Positions 10,508 through 22,974 of a DNA stretch of 64,000 bases are shown one piece after another (position 1 is the first letter of the stretch; each line of letters opens with the position of its first letter). The position numbers and the translations under genes are program-made. Location of the stretch: NCBI GenBank assembly GCA_037367355.1, contig CM074705.1, forward strand, positions 1,674,001-1,738,000, given 5' to 3'. The notes under the pieces were generated by a model, which was not told where the DNA came from, did no database searches, and worked only from the letters and a program-made list of their open reading frames with translations. Origin of the DNA: Neoscytalidium dimidiatum (taxonomy: Eukaryota > Ascomycota > Dothideomycetes > Botryosphaeriales > Botryosphaeriaceae).

Positions 10508-13500
10508 TCTGTCTCCGTTCGCTTCTTTTCCGTTTCCCTATGGAAATTGATGTCGATCTTTTTTCCTTGGTCATACCCAACCACATACGCTGTCTATTCA
10601 AAGCGTAGAGACATATTTCCTAAATCGTTGACCATGTAAACTCGTAAACACACATACCTCGTGGAAGATAAAGAGACGCGGAAGAACGACGGAAAGCCTT
10701 GTTTCCATACTATAACGATTTGACGACCATATACCTCTTGGGGATAGTTTTCAGCATTCGCACTACCGGAGAAGCATTGCGTGCGCATTTTAATTCTTTA
10801 CTCTCGCTTCCCTTGTCTCTCTTGCCGGCATCATACATCTGGCCTATACCCCCTTCGCGGTAATCACACTATCGCGTTCTTCTCTTTACATATATCCGAT
10901 AGATTCGATGGATACTACACCATGCGCCACCCAGTTTGTTTCCCATGCTTTCCCATCGTTGATTTCTTCCTTTTTCCTATTCATTCTCTGTAAATATGAG
11001 AGGAAGGTCCCCCCGATTGGAGGATACATGGGATACGAGCGAAGCTTATTATTGGATGGGAAAGAGACGGAGTGATGAGCCCAGTGGAATACTTGGGTGT
11101 GGGATGGTGTTAGCATGGCTCTCAGCGCTTTTAGGCGCTATGCCCCTGTCATTTTGCCAGGGCTCACGGATAGATGGACGGACGGATTGATGGTGTTTGA
11201 TGCGGAGGTTAGGTGTCTCTCTTTTTCCTGTTTCTCAACAGGGTTGTCTCCTCTATGGCAGAAGGTGGAATATCAGGCGAATTGCATTTAATGTCTTTGG
11301 ATTGCGGGGCAGCGGGTTTGGTGTGAATGGGATAGGATTCTGGACATTTGGACTGGATATAGGTACACATTGGGGTGGGGGTTTTGGTTTTTTTTGAGCA
11401 GATTGCATTTTTGGAATTTTACTCTCAAACATACCGACCGCACCTTGCGATCTAAAGAGCATGTGATACCTTTCTAATCCTGAACCCTGTGTCTTTCGTG
11501 AACATGGGTTTAGCTAACCTCTCTAGGTGTGCATTTCCCGGTAGTGTGTGATGCATGACCTGGCTTTGCGAGAAAGGATCCCCTATTGCGCCGGACACAT
11601 GCGGGTCCTCTAGCATATTATTCATCGCAATGAACGAAGGGGAGCTCCCTGCAATGCAGCGGAGAGCGGTGTAGTCAGATAAAATCACGTACGGGGGGAA
11701 CCAAAGCGTTTCAGAAGCCTGCGAGATATCATAAGTGAGCCGCGGTTAACGGTCCACCAGCGGGTATGGATCGTCGTACGTACCCAGAGCGTCGGGGACC
11801 GAAAGGGGCGCCGCCGGTAACTGCGCAACTCCCTCTTCGCTCTCGCGTGAACTGCCTTTTGTCAGTTTGTTGAAGCATGCGTGTAATCCTTTTCTGTTGT
11901 TGTAAGTTTTTACCCGCGTCCTTTTTTCTTTCTCGCGGAAAGACAGATGGGTGTTGTTTCGCTGGCGGCGTCGAGGCATTCATTGATGATCTTTTCCCCA
12001 AGCCAGGCCAGTTACGCATCGTTGTCTCGGAGATCATTAGTGCAACTGTCATTGACGGCGAGTGCCGAGTTCAAGCATGGTGACGTCCTGAAACGGACTT
12101 CAGGAAGTGCCATGCGGGCTCGCGTCAACTGTAGCATTAATCGAATACGTAAATCTCAATACTTCAGCGTAGTAGGGCAACTATCTGCTGGAAACCAGGC
12201 AATCTTTTCTCATGATTGCGTCACGAGAACGGGAAGATAATGTTGAAAAAGAGGAAGAGAGAAGCACAGATTGATAAAACGATGCCGGCCTGGCTAGAAT
12301 TACTTTCTCGTAGTACCGTCACATTCTCGCCTCTGCGGCATCACAAGAGGTGCAGCTTCAGAAAAGGTAATCCGGCACAATAGATCTCACATCTAACGCA
12401 TCGCACGGAGTGTAGAGCCCAGAAACCTTAGTTTCCCCATCTCCAAGTACCGACTAACTACCTAGTAGTAGCAGTAAGATAAAAGCTGGACCAGGGTCAA
12501 CTGGTCAGGTTCAGGCTCATATAGTACAAGCAGTACGGAAAGAGAGAGTAAAAACTCAAAGACAGCAAGAAAAAAACCAATATAAAAGGGAAAAGCAGGG
12601 GCCGAAGAAATGAACTTGAAAGAATCGCTAGCCTCCCACCAACCACTTTCTGCTTTTCTCCATCATCATCTTTCCGTGAAAGTTATCGCCGCATAAAACG
12701 AGGGGAACAAGGGATACTGCCGAAAATGTGTTGTCCGAGTTCGTGCAGCCCCATCTATTGCCCACTATCGTCTTCCTTTCTCATCACCTCTCTAAAAAGA
12801 GGAATATCAACAGAAAGGGAGTGAGAGTTTCCGCCTTATCCGGTTAGGACAAAGAAACGGAAGTCCCTCGAAAGGTTTGTGAAAAAGACATTGGCTGTCC
12901 AAGTGGCTGTTCCCCGCAGGACCAGCCGTGACGTAAAGCCTTCTCTCCGTCGGAAAGAGACTTCTTCTGTGTATCAAAAAGAGTGAACTGATCGAAGTGG
13001 TCTGAGTTGGATATGTGCAAACCACGTCAATCGAGAGGGAGAAAGTTCAAGAAAAAAAAAAAGTCAAAATCAAGAGCAGAAAAGGAGGGAAAAAAAGAGT
13101 GCGCAGATGAGTCCCTCCGATGCCGCCACTGCTTTGCCGCGCGCAAAATATTCACAGACACATTATACACTTATGGACTTGGTGTTGGAGAAGTCGGTGG
13201 TTCTTGTCGTGCTTCTTCTCCATCGGAAAGCTCGGTCCGGTTTTTTGTCGGTTCGTCATTGGGGTATTGACACGAAAGAGATTAAAGTGCAAAAAAGAAG
13301 TCAAAAAAGAGCCCGGCTGATGGTAACGGTGATGCGAGGACAGGATAATGGCGGAAAGCTGGAGCACACTAGACTCGAGTTGATGCCGTTTCGAGATCCG
13401 ACTTCAACTCGTATTGGTATTAAGGATCCTGTGCCGCGTAATTATAGCAACATCTGTGCCTCGTAATGATTAAACCGTCGCCATCTTCTGTCGTGGTCGG

Positions 13501-13784
13501 GCCGAGAGTCGAAGGTAAAACGCAAGGGAGAGATCAGAGACCAGCCGCTTGGAAAGAGTCGAAAGTGGGCAAAGATGCTGTACATGCAGTAGCAGCAGCG
13601 AGCCAGGAGGTAGCGGATCTGCGGCCCAGTAATGTTGCACACAAACGTAAAATCAGGAAAAGGGATCTCGGACTCCGTGACCATCACTAATGTCGTAAGA
13701 AAACGTGCAATCCAACCGCCCGTCTATTGTGTAGCACCGCCTGGGTTCAAATCAGGGTATCGCTAGAGCGCTGTCTTTCACACA
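10508..13784. other. Convergent intergenic region, LTE1 / SH3-protein gene
   Basis: These 3.3 kb lie between two convergent genes and carry no recognisable protein. They contain several short A- and T-rich stretches and presumably the 3' UTRs of both neighbours. Small frames around 11729-12052 and 13007-13466 are Lys/Arg/Ser-rich and unconvincing. The tRNA-like T-arm near 13743 does not fold. Confidence 0.5.
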
Positions 13785-15931
13785 TCACATAGCCTGGCCA
13801 GGAACGGGCTTGCGCTGGGGCACAGATCCGTTCGCAGCAGCACCCGGAGCCGGAGCTGGGGCGAGCGGGCTAGGACCAGGAGGAGTGCCACGGCCGGCGG
13901 TACCCATGGAGTTGGCACGCGGGCGCTGGGCGTCCTGGGCGAATTGAGGACGAGGCGCAGTGAAAGAAGCATTGCTCTGAGAACGCTGACGAGGACCAGC
14001 GGGGTTCATGGGCGACATAGCACGGGGACCAGGCGAGTTGCGACCTCCAGCGGGCGACATCGGGCGAGGCTGACCAGCGAACGAAGCGTTGCTTCCAGCA
14101 CGAGGGCGACCCTGAGGACCGGGAGAATTGCGGCCGGTAGCAGGTGAGAGAGGACGGGGTTGGCCCATGACAGGGACACCATTGGCGCTAGCGTTGGACG
14201 GGCGACGGGCACGGGGAGGGCCCTGAGGGGCACCCATAGGAGGACGAGCACCGGCAGGAGGCGGACCAGGACGAGCCTTGAGCGGCTGCTTCGACAGGCA
14301 CGAGCGCGGAACAACACCTTGCTGCGAACCATCCATTTTCTGGCAGAGAGCCTAGAACCTTGTCAATATGTGTAGCACTGACCGCCTTACATATAGGGAA
14401 AACTCACCCATCCATCGTCGTACTCGTGCATGATCCTCACCAGTTGGCCGTTCTTGACAGGGAGTTCATCGGCCATAGACGGGTTGAAGTCCATGTGGCA
14501 GCGGTGGACAGCGTAGGTCTTGCCATTGGCGCCAGGAGCGCCAGGGACAGGGCCAGTAGGAGCAGGGCCGGGCGAAGGGGGAACATCCTTGTCAGCGAAC
14601 GGGTTAGGGCTCTGGATACCACCGACAGCAGTGGAGCCGGACATGTCAGATGCGACGCTAATGTGCTTGGGGAGGCCGGCAGTAGAGCCGGGGCGAAGAG
14701 CCTCAGGCGGAGTAGGAACAGCCTTCTCGGTAGTCATGGCAGCGCCAGGAACAGGAGCAGACGTAGGAGCTGAAGTGGGAGCCGAAGTGGGAGCCGAAGT
14801 GGGAGCAGACGTAGGCGCAATCTTGACCGGAGCAGGGAACTCAAGAGCCGGAGTGATGGGAGTCGTGGGAGTTCCAAGCTCAACTGCGTCGCGAGCAGTA
14901 GCCACGTCGATGGTCTCGGCGTGGTTTCCGAAGGGGTTGGCCGGGTCGCTGGCAGCGTTGGCAGCGCCACGCTTCTCCCAGGGACTAACTCCAACAGGCG
15001 TGTCCAGAATATCTCCCTCGCCCTTGGTCATGGGGTTAAACTGGGTCATAGGGCGGAGACTGAGACGAGGGGCGTTGCCGGCGGTCCTGACGGTCCTGAC
15101 ACTCGGGGCGCGGGAAGCTGCGGTGCCGGGCCTACCTGAGTTGACGCTGTTCGTGCTCTTGTTCATAGCAGCCATGCCTCCCATGCCGCCAATTGGTGCG
15201 GGGTTGTTGTTCATCACGCGGTCCGAAGGATCGCTAAAGGGGTTCTGAACCTGAGGAGGCATGCGCTTCTCATCGAACTTCTCGTCCTCCACAGCCACCT
15301 TCTTCTTGTCCTGCTGCTTCTTCCTCCAGAAGAACGCAAGGAAGACAACGAGAGCAATAAAGCAAATGATAGCAAAAGCCATGCCGGCCTTAGCGCCGCC
15401 AGACATGCCGCTGTCGGATGAAGAGCTTGATGCAGCAGCTGTGCTAGAGGCACTCGCACTCGCACTCGCACTAGCAATGGCAGCAGCAGAAGAAATGGAG
15501 GTCGCCTGGGAAAGCTTCAGCGAACTTGAGAGGTCGGCAGAAGTGACTTGCGATGAGGCAGAGCTGGACGATTCCTCGGCGGTCTTGGAGGGCTTCACGG
15601 TCTGGGTGGCGAGCGTGGTGCCAGTGCTCTTCGCGGTGGGCTTGGTCTCGGCGGCGGAGGTAGGCTGGTCGTCACTACCATCACTGCTGCTCTGGGTTGC
15701 TTCGGCGGTGTTCTGCGCAGCGACCGACTCGGTGGCAGACGGATAATTGAGCGAGTCGGTGACGTAGACAGCCGGGCCATCAAAGGTCTTGGGTGCGGTG
15801 TAGTAAACCACCGAGATGACCGTCTTGACATCCGGGTCGGCCTCAGGCATCGCGGCGCGCTCGTCCAGCTGAAGGCCCGGGTGGTGCGGATGCGCGTGCG
15901 GGTGTCGCGCGTGCAGATGGTGAGCAGGCAT
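13785..15931 (-). CDS. Single-pass membrane protein with cytoplasmic SH3 domain
   Basis: Predicted plasma-membrane adaptor of 696 residues. Exons (minus) are 15931-14408 and 14351-13785; the 56-base intron (GTGAGT...CTAG) falls exactly between GW and ALC of the SH3 domain. The N-terminus is His-rich without a classical signal peptide. A Ser/Thr/Ala-rich outer segment (about residues 65-178) looks like an O-mannosylated stalk. It is followed by a membrane helix at 183-202 and a basic WRKKQQDKKK stop-transfer stretch. The cytoplasmic part carries five APTS repeats (about 370-391) encoded by a 12-base tandem repeat, an SH3 domain at about 470-530 (DELPVKNGQLV, EYDDGW, GVVPRSC), and a Pro/Arg/Ser-rich tail. 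The ALYDY motif is replaced by VHRCHMDF. The architecture recalls yeast Fus1 (stalk, helix, SH3), but I would not assign orthology or a specific pathway. Confidence 0.85.
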
Positions 15932-17342
15932 CCTTGCGACAATCGTTGTGGAGGTTGGCGTTTTAGATGTCGAATCTGCGACGAGGGAAGCGGTTCGGCT
16001 CGCAGGTCGTTTCGAGGGAGCGGAAAACGACAGGGATCGAGATGTTTTTGCTGCGGGTGTGCAGGTGAGAGAGTGGCTGGGTCGGAATGAAGGGGCGGCG
16101 TCGACGAGGTGTTTGGCAGCGGAATGCTCGGTGAAGCGACGACGCTGGGGCTCGACGGTCAATGGCGTGCGCGGGTGCGTTTGAGGGCAAGGGAGGGAAT
16201 GTGAGGGCCGGCCGACGGTAAAAGAAGGACGTCGACTGCCGGGTCGCGCGCGAAGGCGAAGAGAGAGAGAGAGAGAGAGAGAGCGGATGCACCTGCGGTC
16301 GCGAGGCTTGGCGACGGTGGTGAGGAGGAAAAGAAGGGAACAGAGGGACGGGATAGCAGTGGGCCGGCCAGAGCAGCGGGCGCGAGCACACGGGCGATAG
16401 GCGGATGGTCGAGCTATGGGCAGGCCTCCGGGGCAGGAAATTAGGTCGCCAGGCACCGCGCTTTGATTCGCCCGCCGCGCCGCACCCCGGTCGCCGGCTT
16501 GCCGTCTGCACGGGGAACTGCGCATCGCCCGCCCTACCACAGTACAGCTCTCCTTGACGCCTGCCGCCATGGGCTCAGCGGTGCGCCACGACTTCGAATT
16601 TCTATAAATTGCTCGACCAGGCACCTCCAAGGCTTCCCAGCCCTGCCCATTGGCCCCCCCGCCGGCCCAGCATCGGCCGCAACAGCTGCCAAATCCACTC
16701 TTGCGCCCGGCCACGCGCCCACCACCGCGGCGCAATCAAAAGATGATCGGCGTGGGCGCTGTGGTCCAGCCGCAAGAGCCGGCCTCCAGCGCCGTGGCCG
16801 CAGCCCGGGTCGCGCTCCTCCTGCTCGACTTCTGCTCAGCCCTGCCCGCCAGCCCGTCGTTAACCCGAAACAGCTCTGTCCAGAGCTTTGCGTGCGTTGG
16901 CTATAGCTCCGCAGCATCAAGCTCGTCCAGCGCCGGACGTTGCCAGCGCGACGACCATGCGAAGGATGGGCGACCGGAGCGAACGTGTGCAGGCCGACCG
17001 ACATCATCATCACGGCAGGAAGCACGCGCGTGTCTTGGGCGCTGCGCCTCGGCCAATTCATAAAACTTCGAAACCACCCCGGTCACCACACCGTTACGCG
17101 TTGGCATCCGACCAACCCAGTCATCACCTCCGATGCCCAGCCCAAGATATTCATTGCTCATGTCCATTTGCAGATAGTGATACAAAATCATAAGCCGTCA
17201 AACGCCTGCCCAGCGGGCCGTCATTACCCCTTCCCGCCATGCTGAGTCCGGTCCGCGAACCAAGTGCGGTCACACCACGCTCACTGCGGGCTCGCGCGCC
17301 CTGTTTTTATGTCAGCCGTCTCGCCCCTTCATTACGCACTCT
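15932..17342. other. Leader/promoter of the SH3-protein gene and downstream spacer
   Basis: No gene is supported. The part next to 15932 is upstream sequence of the SH3-protein gene and contains a GA microsatellite. The frame open upstream of that gene's ATG is probably untranslated leader. The part near 17342 follows the stop codon of the bli-3-like gene. Confidence 0.5.
16261..16283. repeat. GA dinucleotide microsatellite
   Basis: Eleven perfect GA units (CT on the coding strand of the SH3-protein gene), about 330 bases upstream of that gene's start codon. A pyrimidine-rich coding strand fits a promoter or leader element. Confidence 0.9.
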
Positions 17343-18046
17343 CTATTGCGGCGACTCGGCACACTCACACTGCTGGACCTCTTGCTCCGAAACGTGCCTC
17401 AGCTTGTTGATCGCCGGCGCCTCGCCAGTGGCCACACCCTTTGCGAAGTCGACGAACGAGCCCAAGCTCGTCTTGTTGGAGATGGCGTACTGCGCCGTCA
17501 CCGTCCTGACGCGGATGATGCCGATGCGCGGGTCTTCGGGGCCGCCATCGTGCGTGCCGTCGCCCAGGTCACCGATCCACGCCTTCAGCCCGGGCGAGTA
17601 GTACTTCTTGATGGTCGCGCGGTCCGTCTCGACCGTCGCCTTGCCGCTGATCGACGCCCACTCGCCCGACGACGAGAGGAACGAGATGTTGATGTCTGAG
17701 TCCTTGGCCAGGTCGTCCGTCTTGCCTGACTCCGTGTTCGTGTGGAAGAGCAGGTCGAGACCGTTCGCTTCCTACAGGGGGCCCGGATCAGCGCCTGGTC
17801 ATGAAAGAAAAACAAGCAAGGGGGATCGGGGATCGGAATGCGTCCACCTACCTTGCCGGCAAGAGCCATGCACCTGCTTGCCAACAGGCCATTCGGCGCG
17901 ATCGTCGTCATCATACAGAACTTCTGCTTGTCGGCAAAGTTGATCAGATCCGTCACCTTCGTCTTGAGATCCGGCTCGTTGAGGTTCTTCGCGACGTAAG
18001 GGTCGGCGGGCTTGGCGCCGGTGTCGGTGTTGCTGAAGGACGACAT
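17343..18046 (-). CDS. bli-3: Bli-3-like pyridoxamine-phosphate-oxidase-fold flavin protein
   Basis: Small cytosolic protein of the FMN-binding split-barrel family (general stress protein 26 type), the family of Neurospora blue-light-inducible Bli-3. Exons (minus) are 18046-17852 and 17771-17343, joined in phase 0 across an 80-base GTAGGT...TAG intron, giving 207 residues. Visible family blocks are CMMTTIAPNGLLASRCMAL (start of the barrel), LLFHTNTESGKTDDL, and INISFLSSSGEWASISGKA. The C-terminal part holds YYSPGLKAWIGDLGDGTHDG and ends after CECAESPQ. The biochemical substrate of this fungal group is not established. In Neurospora the gene responds to light; here a perfect TGACGTCA site lies 307 bases upstream. 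The start ATG is the only one giving a full-length barrel. Family assignment is firm; one-to-one orthology with bli-3 is probable. Confidence 0.88.
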
Positions 18047-18825
18047 TTTCGAATACGATCTAGCCCGAGCTTGTGCTGTGGGGGAAGTTGTTCGCGTAGT
18101 GGAGCTGAAGTTGCGGGGGAGACGGTTACTGCTGCGACGCGATGTGAGCGGTACTGCTTTACAATTTGCCGATTTCGGTAATAGCTTCGAACGGCACAGG
18201 CGCGCAGCACCCAAGGAATACATTCTTCGGGCTGCACGGATCGAAATATCAGAGATGAACTTACTGGGAGAACGAAGACTCTGTTCGATTGCGGGGTTGC
18301 CTCTGAAGCAGCTGCGACGCCCGGCCTTTGAATAGGTGCGGTGCGGTTGTACTGACGTCATTTTATGTACCATAGTACCGTCAACGAGTGCCCACATAAC
18401 GCGGCCACTCCTTTCTCCTTTGGTCCATTGCAGCGATGCAAGCCCCTCACTTGCGACATCTGGACGGCAGGATCGCAGCACTTGCGTAAGATCAGCTGGG
18501 GCCGGCCCTCTTGCGATCATCTACCCCAGCTTGGCATGTGGTTTTGCGGGTCTATAAGCCACAAAGCTGTCTACATGCAGTCCGGCCAAGCTCGCTGGGG
18601 ATGACTGAGCGCAGAGTTCCGCATCACCGTCCTGTAATGGCGCGACCGATAATAAAAGCAGCGCTTGTGGCGTGCTGCTTCATCCTTGATATGCTTGATG
18701 ATACAATAGGTCTCGGGATCTGCACCGGGAGTGAAAGGAGAATTTGCTTTTGTCTCCCTTACGCAACGCTACTGGGGTATCTTTCAAACGTATCCAATCT
18801 CCAAATCTTCATCTTCAGTCCAAGC
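18047..18825. other. Spacer between bli-3-like and PCI genes
   Basis: These 780 bases hold the bli-3-like upstream region and the 3' end of the PCI-domain gene. No further gene is visible. The only motif I single out is the palindromic TGACGTCA at 18353. Confidence 0.55.
18353..18360. promoter_or_regulatory. Perfect CRE / Atf1-type site (TGACGTCA)
   Basis: Palindromic 8-mer, the consensus of fungal ATF/CREB bZIP factors such as AtfA/Atf1. It lies 307 bases upstream of the bli-3-like start codon. About one such 8-mer is expected by chance per 64 kb, so function is an inference. Confidence 0.4.
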
Positions 18826-20975
18826 TCAAGCTCCTGCAGCACCAACAGGTCTTGCCCCGCTCAAGTTAATGACCCTACCAGCCCCAAACGCTGCTCCTCC
18901 GGCCCGCGCCGCCGGAGTATCCACCTTCCAACCCGGTACCTCATCGTTGAACCTCGCCTTGATGGTTGGCCATGGCTTTGGAAATCCAGCAGCTAAGGCT
19001 CCTTTCCGTTTCGCGCCCGTGATAGCAAAACGCAGTTGCTTGTGCGAGATGAATCCTCCCAGAAGACCCTGGTCAATCAACGCTGCCACTATACTCTCGA
19101 TCTCGTCTATATCCGGAGCCACAAACTCCGGCTCTGCATCTTCCGCATCTTCAAAATCCGGGTCGAGGTAGAGCTGGCTCTTTGGCGGCTCCATCGTGAA
19201 GAAAGTCCAATTGGGATGCCTCTGCGCCGGTCCGCGGTAAGTCGCTGCCTCCGGCGACAACGCCTTCTTCTCCAGGAATTGTGCTATCACCACCAAGTCT
19301 TGAAGGCCGAGCGTCGGTGCCTTTCTGGACGTCGGGTCTCCTTGGTCGCCGTTGATGAGGAAAGTCTTACGAATCAAGGAACGCCAGACCAGGACCTCGC
19401 AGCGGTTGCGTAACTGAAAGAGGATGCGGTGGAACAGGAACCATTGAACGTGCTCACCTTTCTCAACATCCAAGAACGTGCGGAATCTGGAAAGGTCACC
19501 CTTGGCAATGGCCCGGCAAATTGGACCAAACCTTTCCCGGAAGCCTATAGCTTCAGGCAGCTGATACAAATATTGCGAGGGAAAACGCCCAAGGATGATG
19601 TTCGACGACACAAGATATATGAGGATCAAACGCCGCTGGTTGAGCCGGCCCGGATTGCATTGGTCGTAGGCTGACTGCAGGGCCAGCTGGGCACGGTAGA
19701 AGTGGTTGTTAGAAAAGTGGAAACGCCCAAGGTAGTAGAGGTAGGTAACCCGCTCAGGCCAGGGGAAGATTGATAAAGGGGGCGAGGCGTTGTCGATGTT
19801 GTTAAAGATGGTGTCGGCACTGCGAGATTTGCTGCCCTGGAACAGAATCTTGAGACACAAGTTGGCAAGTTTGTAGATGCCGACTCTCTTGCCGTCAGGT
19901 TTGCCGTCACGGACACCGGACATAGTCCCTGTCCGGTCATTGAGACAAGTAACGAAAGCGTTTCGAATGATCTCCAGCGCCTTTTCACCAAGGGTTTGTT
20001 TCTCGCCTCCATCGTCTCCCTGTGGTTTTACGTCGACTATGAGATCTGGCCGTTTGTCAAGTATGATTGCTAGCGCGGCGAGCATGCGAGAGCAGGCTAT
20101 AACTGTTGGGAGGATGACGATGCCCATGGAAGGATGAGTCAGGGCGCTGTTGCATTTTCTGGGCGCTCTTCGTCAGTAGTAGCTTTGCTCGTTCGCGATG
20201 CTGCTGGAGCTTACGAGGCGAGTTCCGCCAGTAAATTGTACGCTTCCATTTGTTTTGTGGACAGGTTCTCAACATCCATATCGCGCAGAAATGCAAAATA
20301 TTGCGCGATAAACCGGACGAAAGCTGTCCACGAAGATCCATCATCCAGCTCTTGCAATCCGGGCAGTGCTCGGTTGCATTTCTCTTCGAGCGCATCCTCT
20401 GTCCCCTTTGGGAAGGCCATCCTGATCTCATTGATCATGCTCGTGTATATCGGAGGATAAGAGCCACCAGTGGGCTCAAAGACTAGGTAGTCCTGCAGCT
20501 GGGCGCCATTCTTGCGCTGCAGGATATTTGCGATCTCGACGAGGAATTGGTCGACGGTAGGCGTAACCGCCATGCTTATCTGGGCGAGGTCTAGATCCTT
20601 GCCAGTCTGCAAGGATAAAACGGATTTGAAGAAGGCGTCGCGTAGTCTTGCGGGAAGAGTCCAGTCGTAAGGATAGTCTGGAGCTGTAGTTTTCCAGATG
20701 TCGTGGAATACGGCTCGGAGCTCGCTGTGGCTGAGGGTGATGTGTGGGTTCAGGGCGAGTAAGGCGAGAAAGCCCTCGATTGAATCGCCGCGGCTGTTGC
20801 GGAGGAAGGCGTCGAAGCGAGCCTCGTGGTCGAGTAAGGGTAGGTGTTGCGGTGGGGTTGTGTCGGTGCCAAGTCGAGGGCGGCCAGCGGTTGCAACGCG
20901 CTTCGGCGTCGGCGCCTCGACCACCTGCAGCCACCGATCCCTGGCCGCTCTCACGTCGCGGCTCCTGCTTGCCAT
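18826..20975 (-). CDS. PCI-domain protein, Csn12/Thp1/PCID2 family
   Basis: Probable subunit of an mRNA-export or splicing-linked PCI complex (yeast Thp1 in TREX-2, or Csn12). Exons (minus) are 20975-20215 and 20158-18826. The 56-base GTAAGC...CAG intron restores the family sequence SKCNSALTHPS, giving 697 residues. The second exon carries the diagnostic YYLGRFHFSNNHFYRAQLAL helix pair near residue 390, then LILIYLVSSNIILGRFPS. The winged-helix end of the PCI module follows (IDEIESIVAALIDQGLLGGF, then ISHKQLRF). The protein is longer than yeast Thp1 or Csn12 (about 420-460 residues), mainly by an extended N-terminal region of about 250 residues. I cannot separate Thp1 from Csn12 orthology by eye. 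It is divergent from the flavin monooxygenase gene, 354 bases apart start to start. Confidence 0.85.
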
Positions 20976-21329
20976 CCTGATTCCTGAGAGACTCCAACTG
21001 CATTTTCGCAGGCATCAGAAGGTTCGGCCCTTGACGGACGTCTTTATTGCTTGCTCAATGGCTCGAGTTCCGTTTGTTTGCTCTCTGCAATTGTGCCTTT
21101 GTTCGGAAGTGCTCGACGCGTCTTTCACATGCAAATTGAGAAAACGCGCTTATGCGCATGGAGAACTACGTCATAGCGACGAAGCAGCTCACGCATTAGG
21201 GCAATTTCCAAACCGGGAACACAAGGCCCCCTTAGCTTCAAAAGCTTCCGGTCCTCCTCCGCGAAGCTTGGTACAGCTCTACCAGTCCACTGCCATTGTT
21301 AATCGCTCCACGAGAGCCCCTCGGCCACA
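20976..21329. promoter_or_regulatory. Shared divergent promoter, PCI gene / flavin monooxygenase
   Basis: This 354-base interval separates two start codons facing away from each other, so it must contain both promoters. A half CRE (ACGTCA) lies at 21168-21173. No clear TATA box is visible. Confidence 0.6.
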
Positions 21330-22974
21330 ATGGATCTCCAGAATTTCCTACAGCACCTCATCCAGAATCCCATTCTTTTCTTCTATCAGATTATACAATG
21401 GGTCCTTGACAAGCTTCTGTCGCCCGCTCCTCCACCGCCTAATGCGAATCTTACCAGGCCCAAGATTGCAATCATCGGTGCTGGTCTAACTGGTGTTTCT
21501 GCTGCTTCACACTGTGTTGGCCATGGCTTCGATTGCACCATTTTTGAAGCTGGAGACCGCAAGAATCTGGGCGGAATCTGGAGTGTACGCCTGAACAGCC
21601 TTGGTATAACGTTGCAAGGCTACCATGACTGACACTGAGCGCAGAAAGTAAACAATACCTCGGGCCTGCAGATCCACAGCATAATGTATCGCTTTCACCC
21701 GTCTATCAGGTGGAACAAGGGATACCCTGACCGCCAGCAAATCGTCAGCCAAATCACCCAGCTCTGGGAGCGTTACGGTCTCGACAAGCATACGAAGTTC
21801 AACACCCGTGTTGAAAAGGTCTACCAAGATGCCCAAGGACGTTGGATCATTAACGATACGTCGAATGGCCGCTTTGACGGTGTAGTTGCCGCCATCGGCA
21901 CCTGCGGTGACCCCAAGATCCCTCACATCCCTGGCCAGGAAAAGTTCAAGGGCGAAATCTACCACTCCTCCGAGCTCGACGGCAAGGATGCCAAGGGCAA
22001 GAAAGTCCTCGTCATCGGCGGCGGAGCAAGCGCGGTCGAGGCTCTGGAATTCGTAGCCAACGAACACGCGGAGCAGACCTACGTGCTCGCCCGATCCGAG
22101 AAATGGATCATTCCGCGCAATCCCTTCGTCGACATGCTCCTCGCCTTCAACATCTTCGGCCAAGAAACCATCTTCTCGTGGATTCCCGAGTCCCTCCTGC
22201 GCCTCTTATTCTACCGCGATCTCAAAGACCTGTCTCCGCCGCCCGGCAGCAAGGGCATCTTCGAAGAGACGCCCATGGTCAACGACGAGGTGCTCGACCT
22301 CGTGCGCTCAGGCAAAGCCCAATGGCTCCGCGGCGACATTGTCGAGTTCGAAGAGAACGGGATCCGCTTCAACCACCGCGCACAGGGGACGCCCAAGGGC
22401 GGGCCCGGCCGCGAGCAGGTCATCGAAGGCGACATCTGCATCCTGGCGACAGGCTACAAGCGCCCCAGCCTGTCGTTCCTTCCCGACGAGTGCTTCGCGG
22501 AGCCGTACGCGCCGCCGAACTGGTATCTGCAGGTCTTCCCGCCGGGCCACATGGACATCTGCGCCAACAACTGCACCTACGTCAACGCCATCGGCACCGT
22601 GGGCAACTACCACATCGGCATCTACACCCGCTTCTTGCTTATGTACCTCGTCGATCCGTTGACCCGGCCGCAGGAGAAGTGGATGAGGCGCTGGATCGAC
22701 ATGACGCGCTGGATCAAGTCCAAGGCACCTGCGTAAGTAATCGTCATTCGGTCGCAGACCAGGAAGGATGGGTGCTAACGAAGTTCACAGCGGCGCCTTC
22801 GACTTCTTCACCTACAGCGAGCTGCTCTACTGGTTCATGTTCACCATCATCATTAACCCCTTCCGCTGGAAATGGGCTTTCTTCGTGCTGTTTGGCATCG
22901 GGAAGGCTGTGCCCCTGCACATCGTACGCCAGGAGGATAAGGTCCGGAACGGGCTGGGTATGAAGAAGAGGTAG
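21330..22974 (+). CDS. Flavin-containing (FAD/NADPH) monooxygenase
   Basis: FMO-type enzyme expected to oxygenate nitrogen- or sulfur-containing small molecules using FAD and NADPH; the substrate is unknown. Exons are 21330-21584, 21645-22732 and 22791-22974 (introns of 60 and 58 bases), giving 508 residues. The first junction rebuilds the family block GGIWSKVNNTSGLQ, which confirms it. The FAD Rossmann motif GAGLTG is at 50-55. An FxGxxxHS-like FMO signature is present (KFKGEIYHSSEL), the NADPH motif GGGASA is near 210-215, and the ATG motif CILATGYKRPS follows. The N-terminus is hydrophobic (LFFYQIIQWVL), and a second hydrophobic stretch near the C-terminus (LLYWFMFTIIINPF) suggests membrane attachment, likely at the ER. 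The basic end GLGMKKR could be an ER-retention-like tail. The family is certain, the role is not. Confidence 0.9.

Noticed and set aside
13735..13775. tRNA T-arm-like GGGTTCAAATC
   Set aside because: The flanking bases do not form a five-base-pair T stem, and no acceptor or anticodon arm is present.
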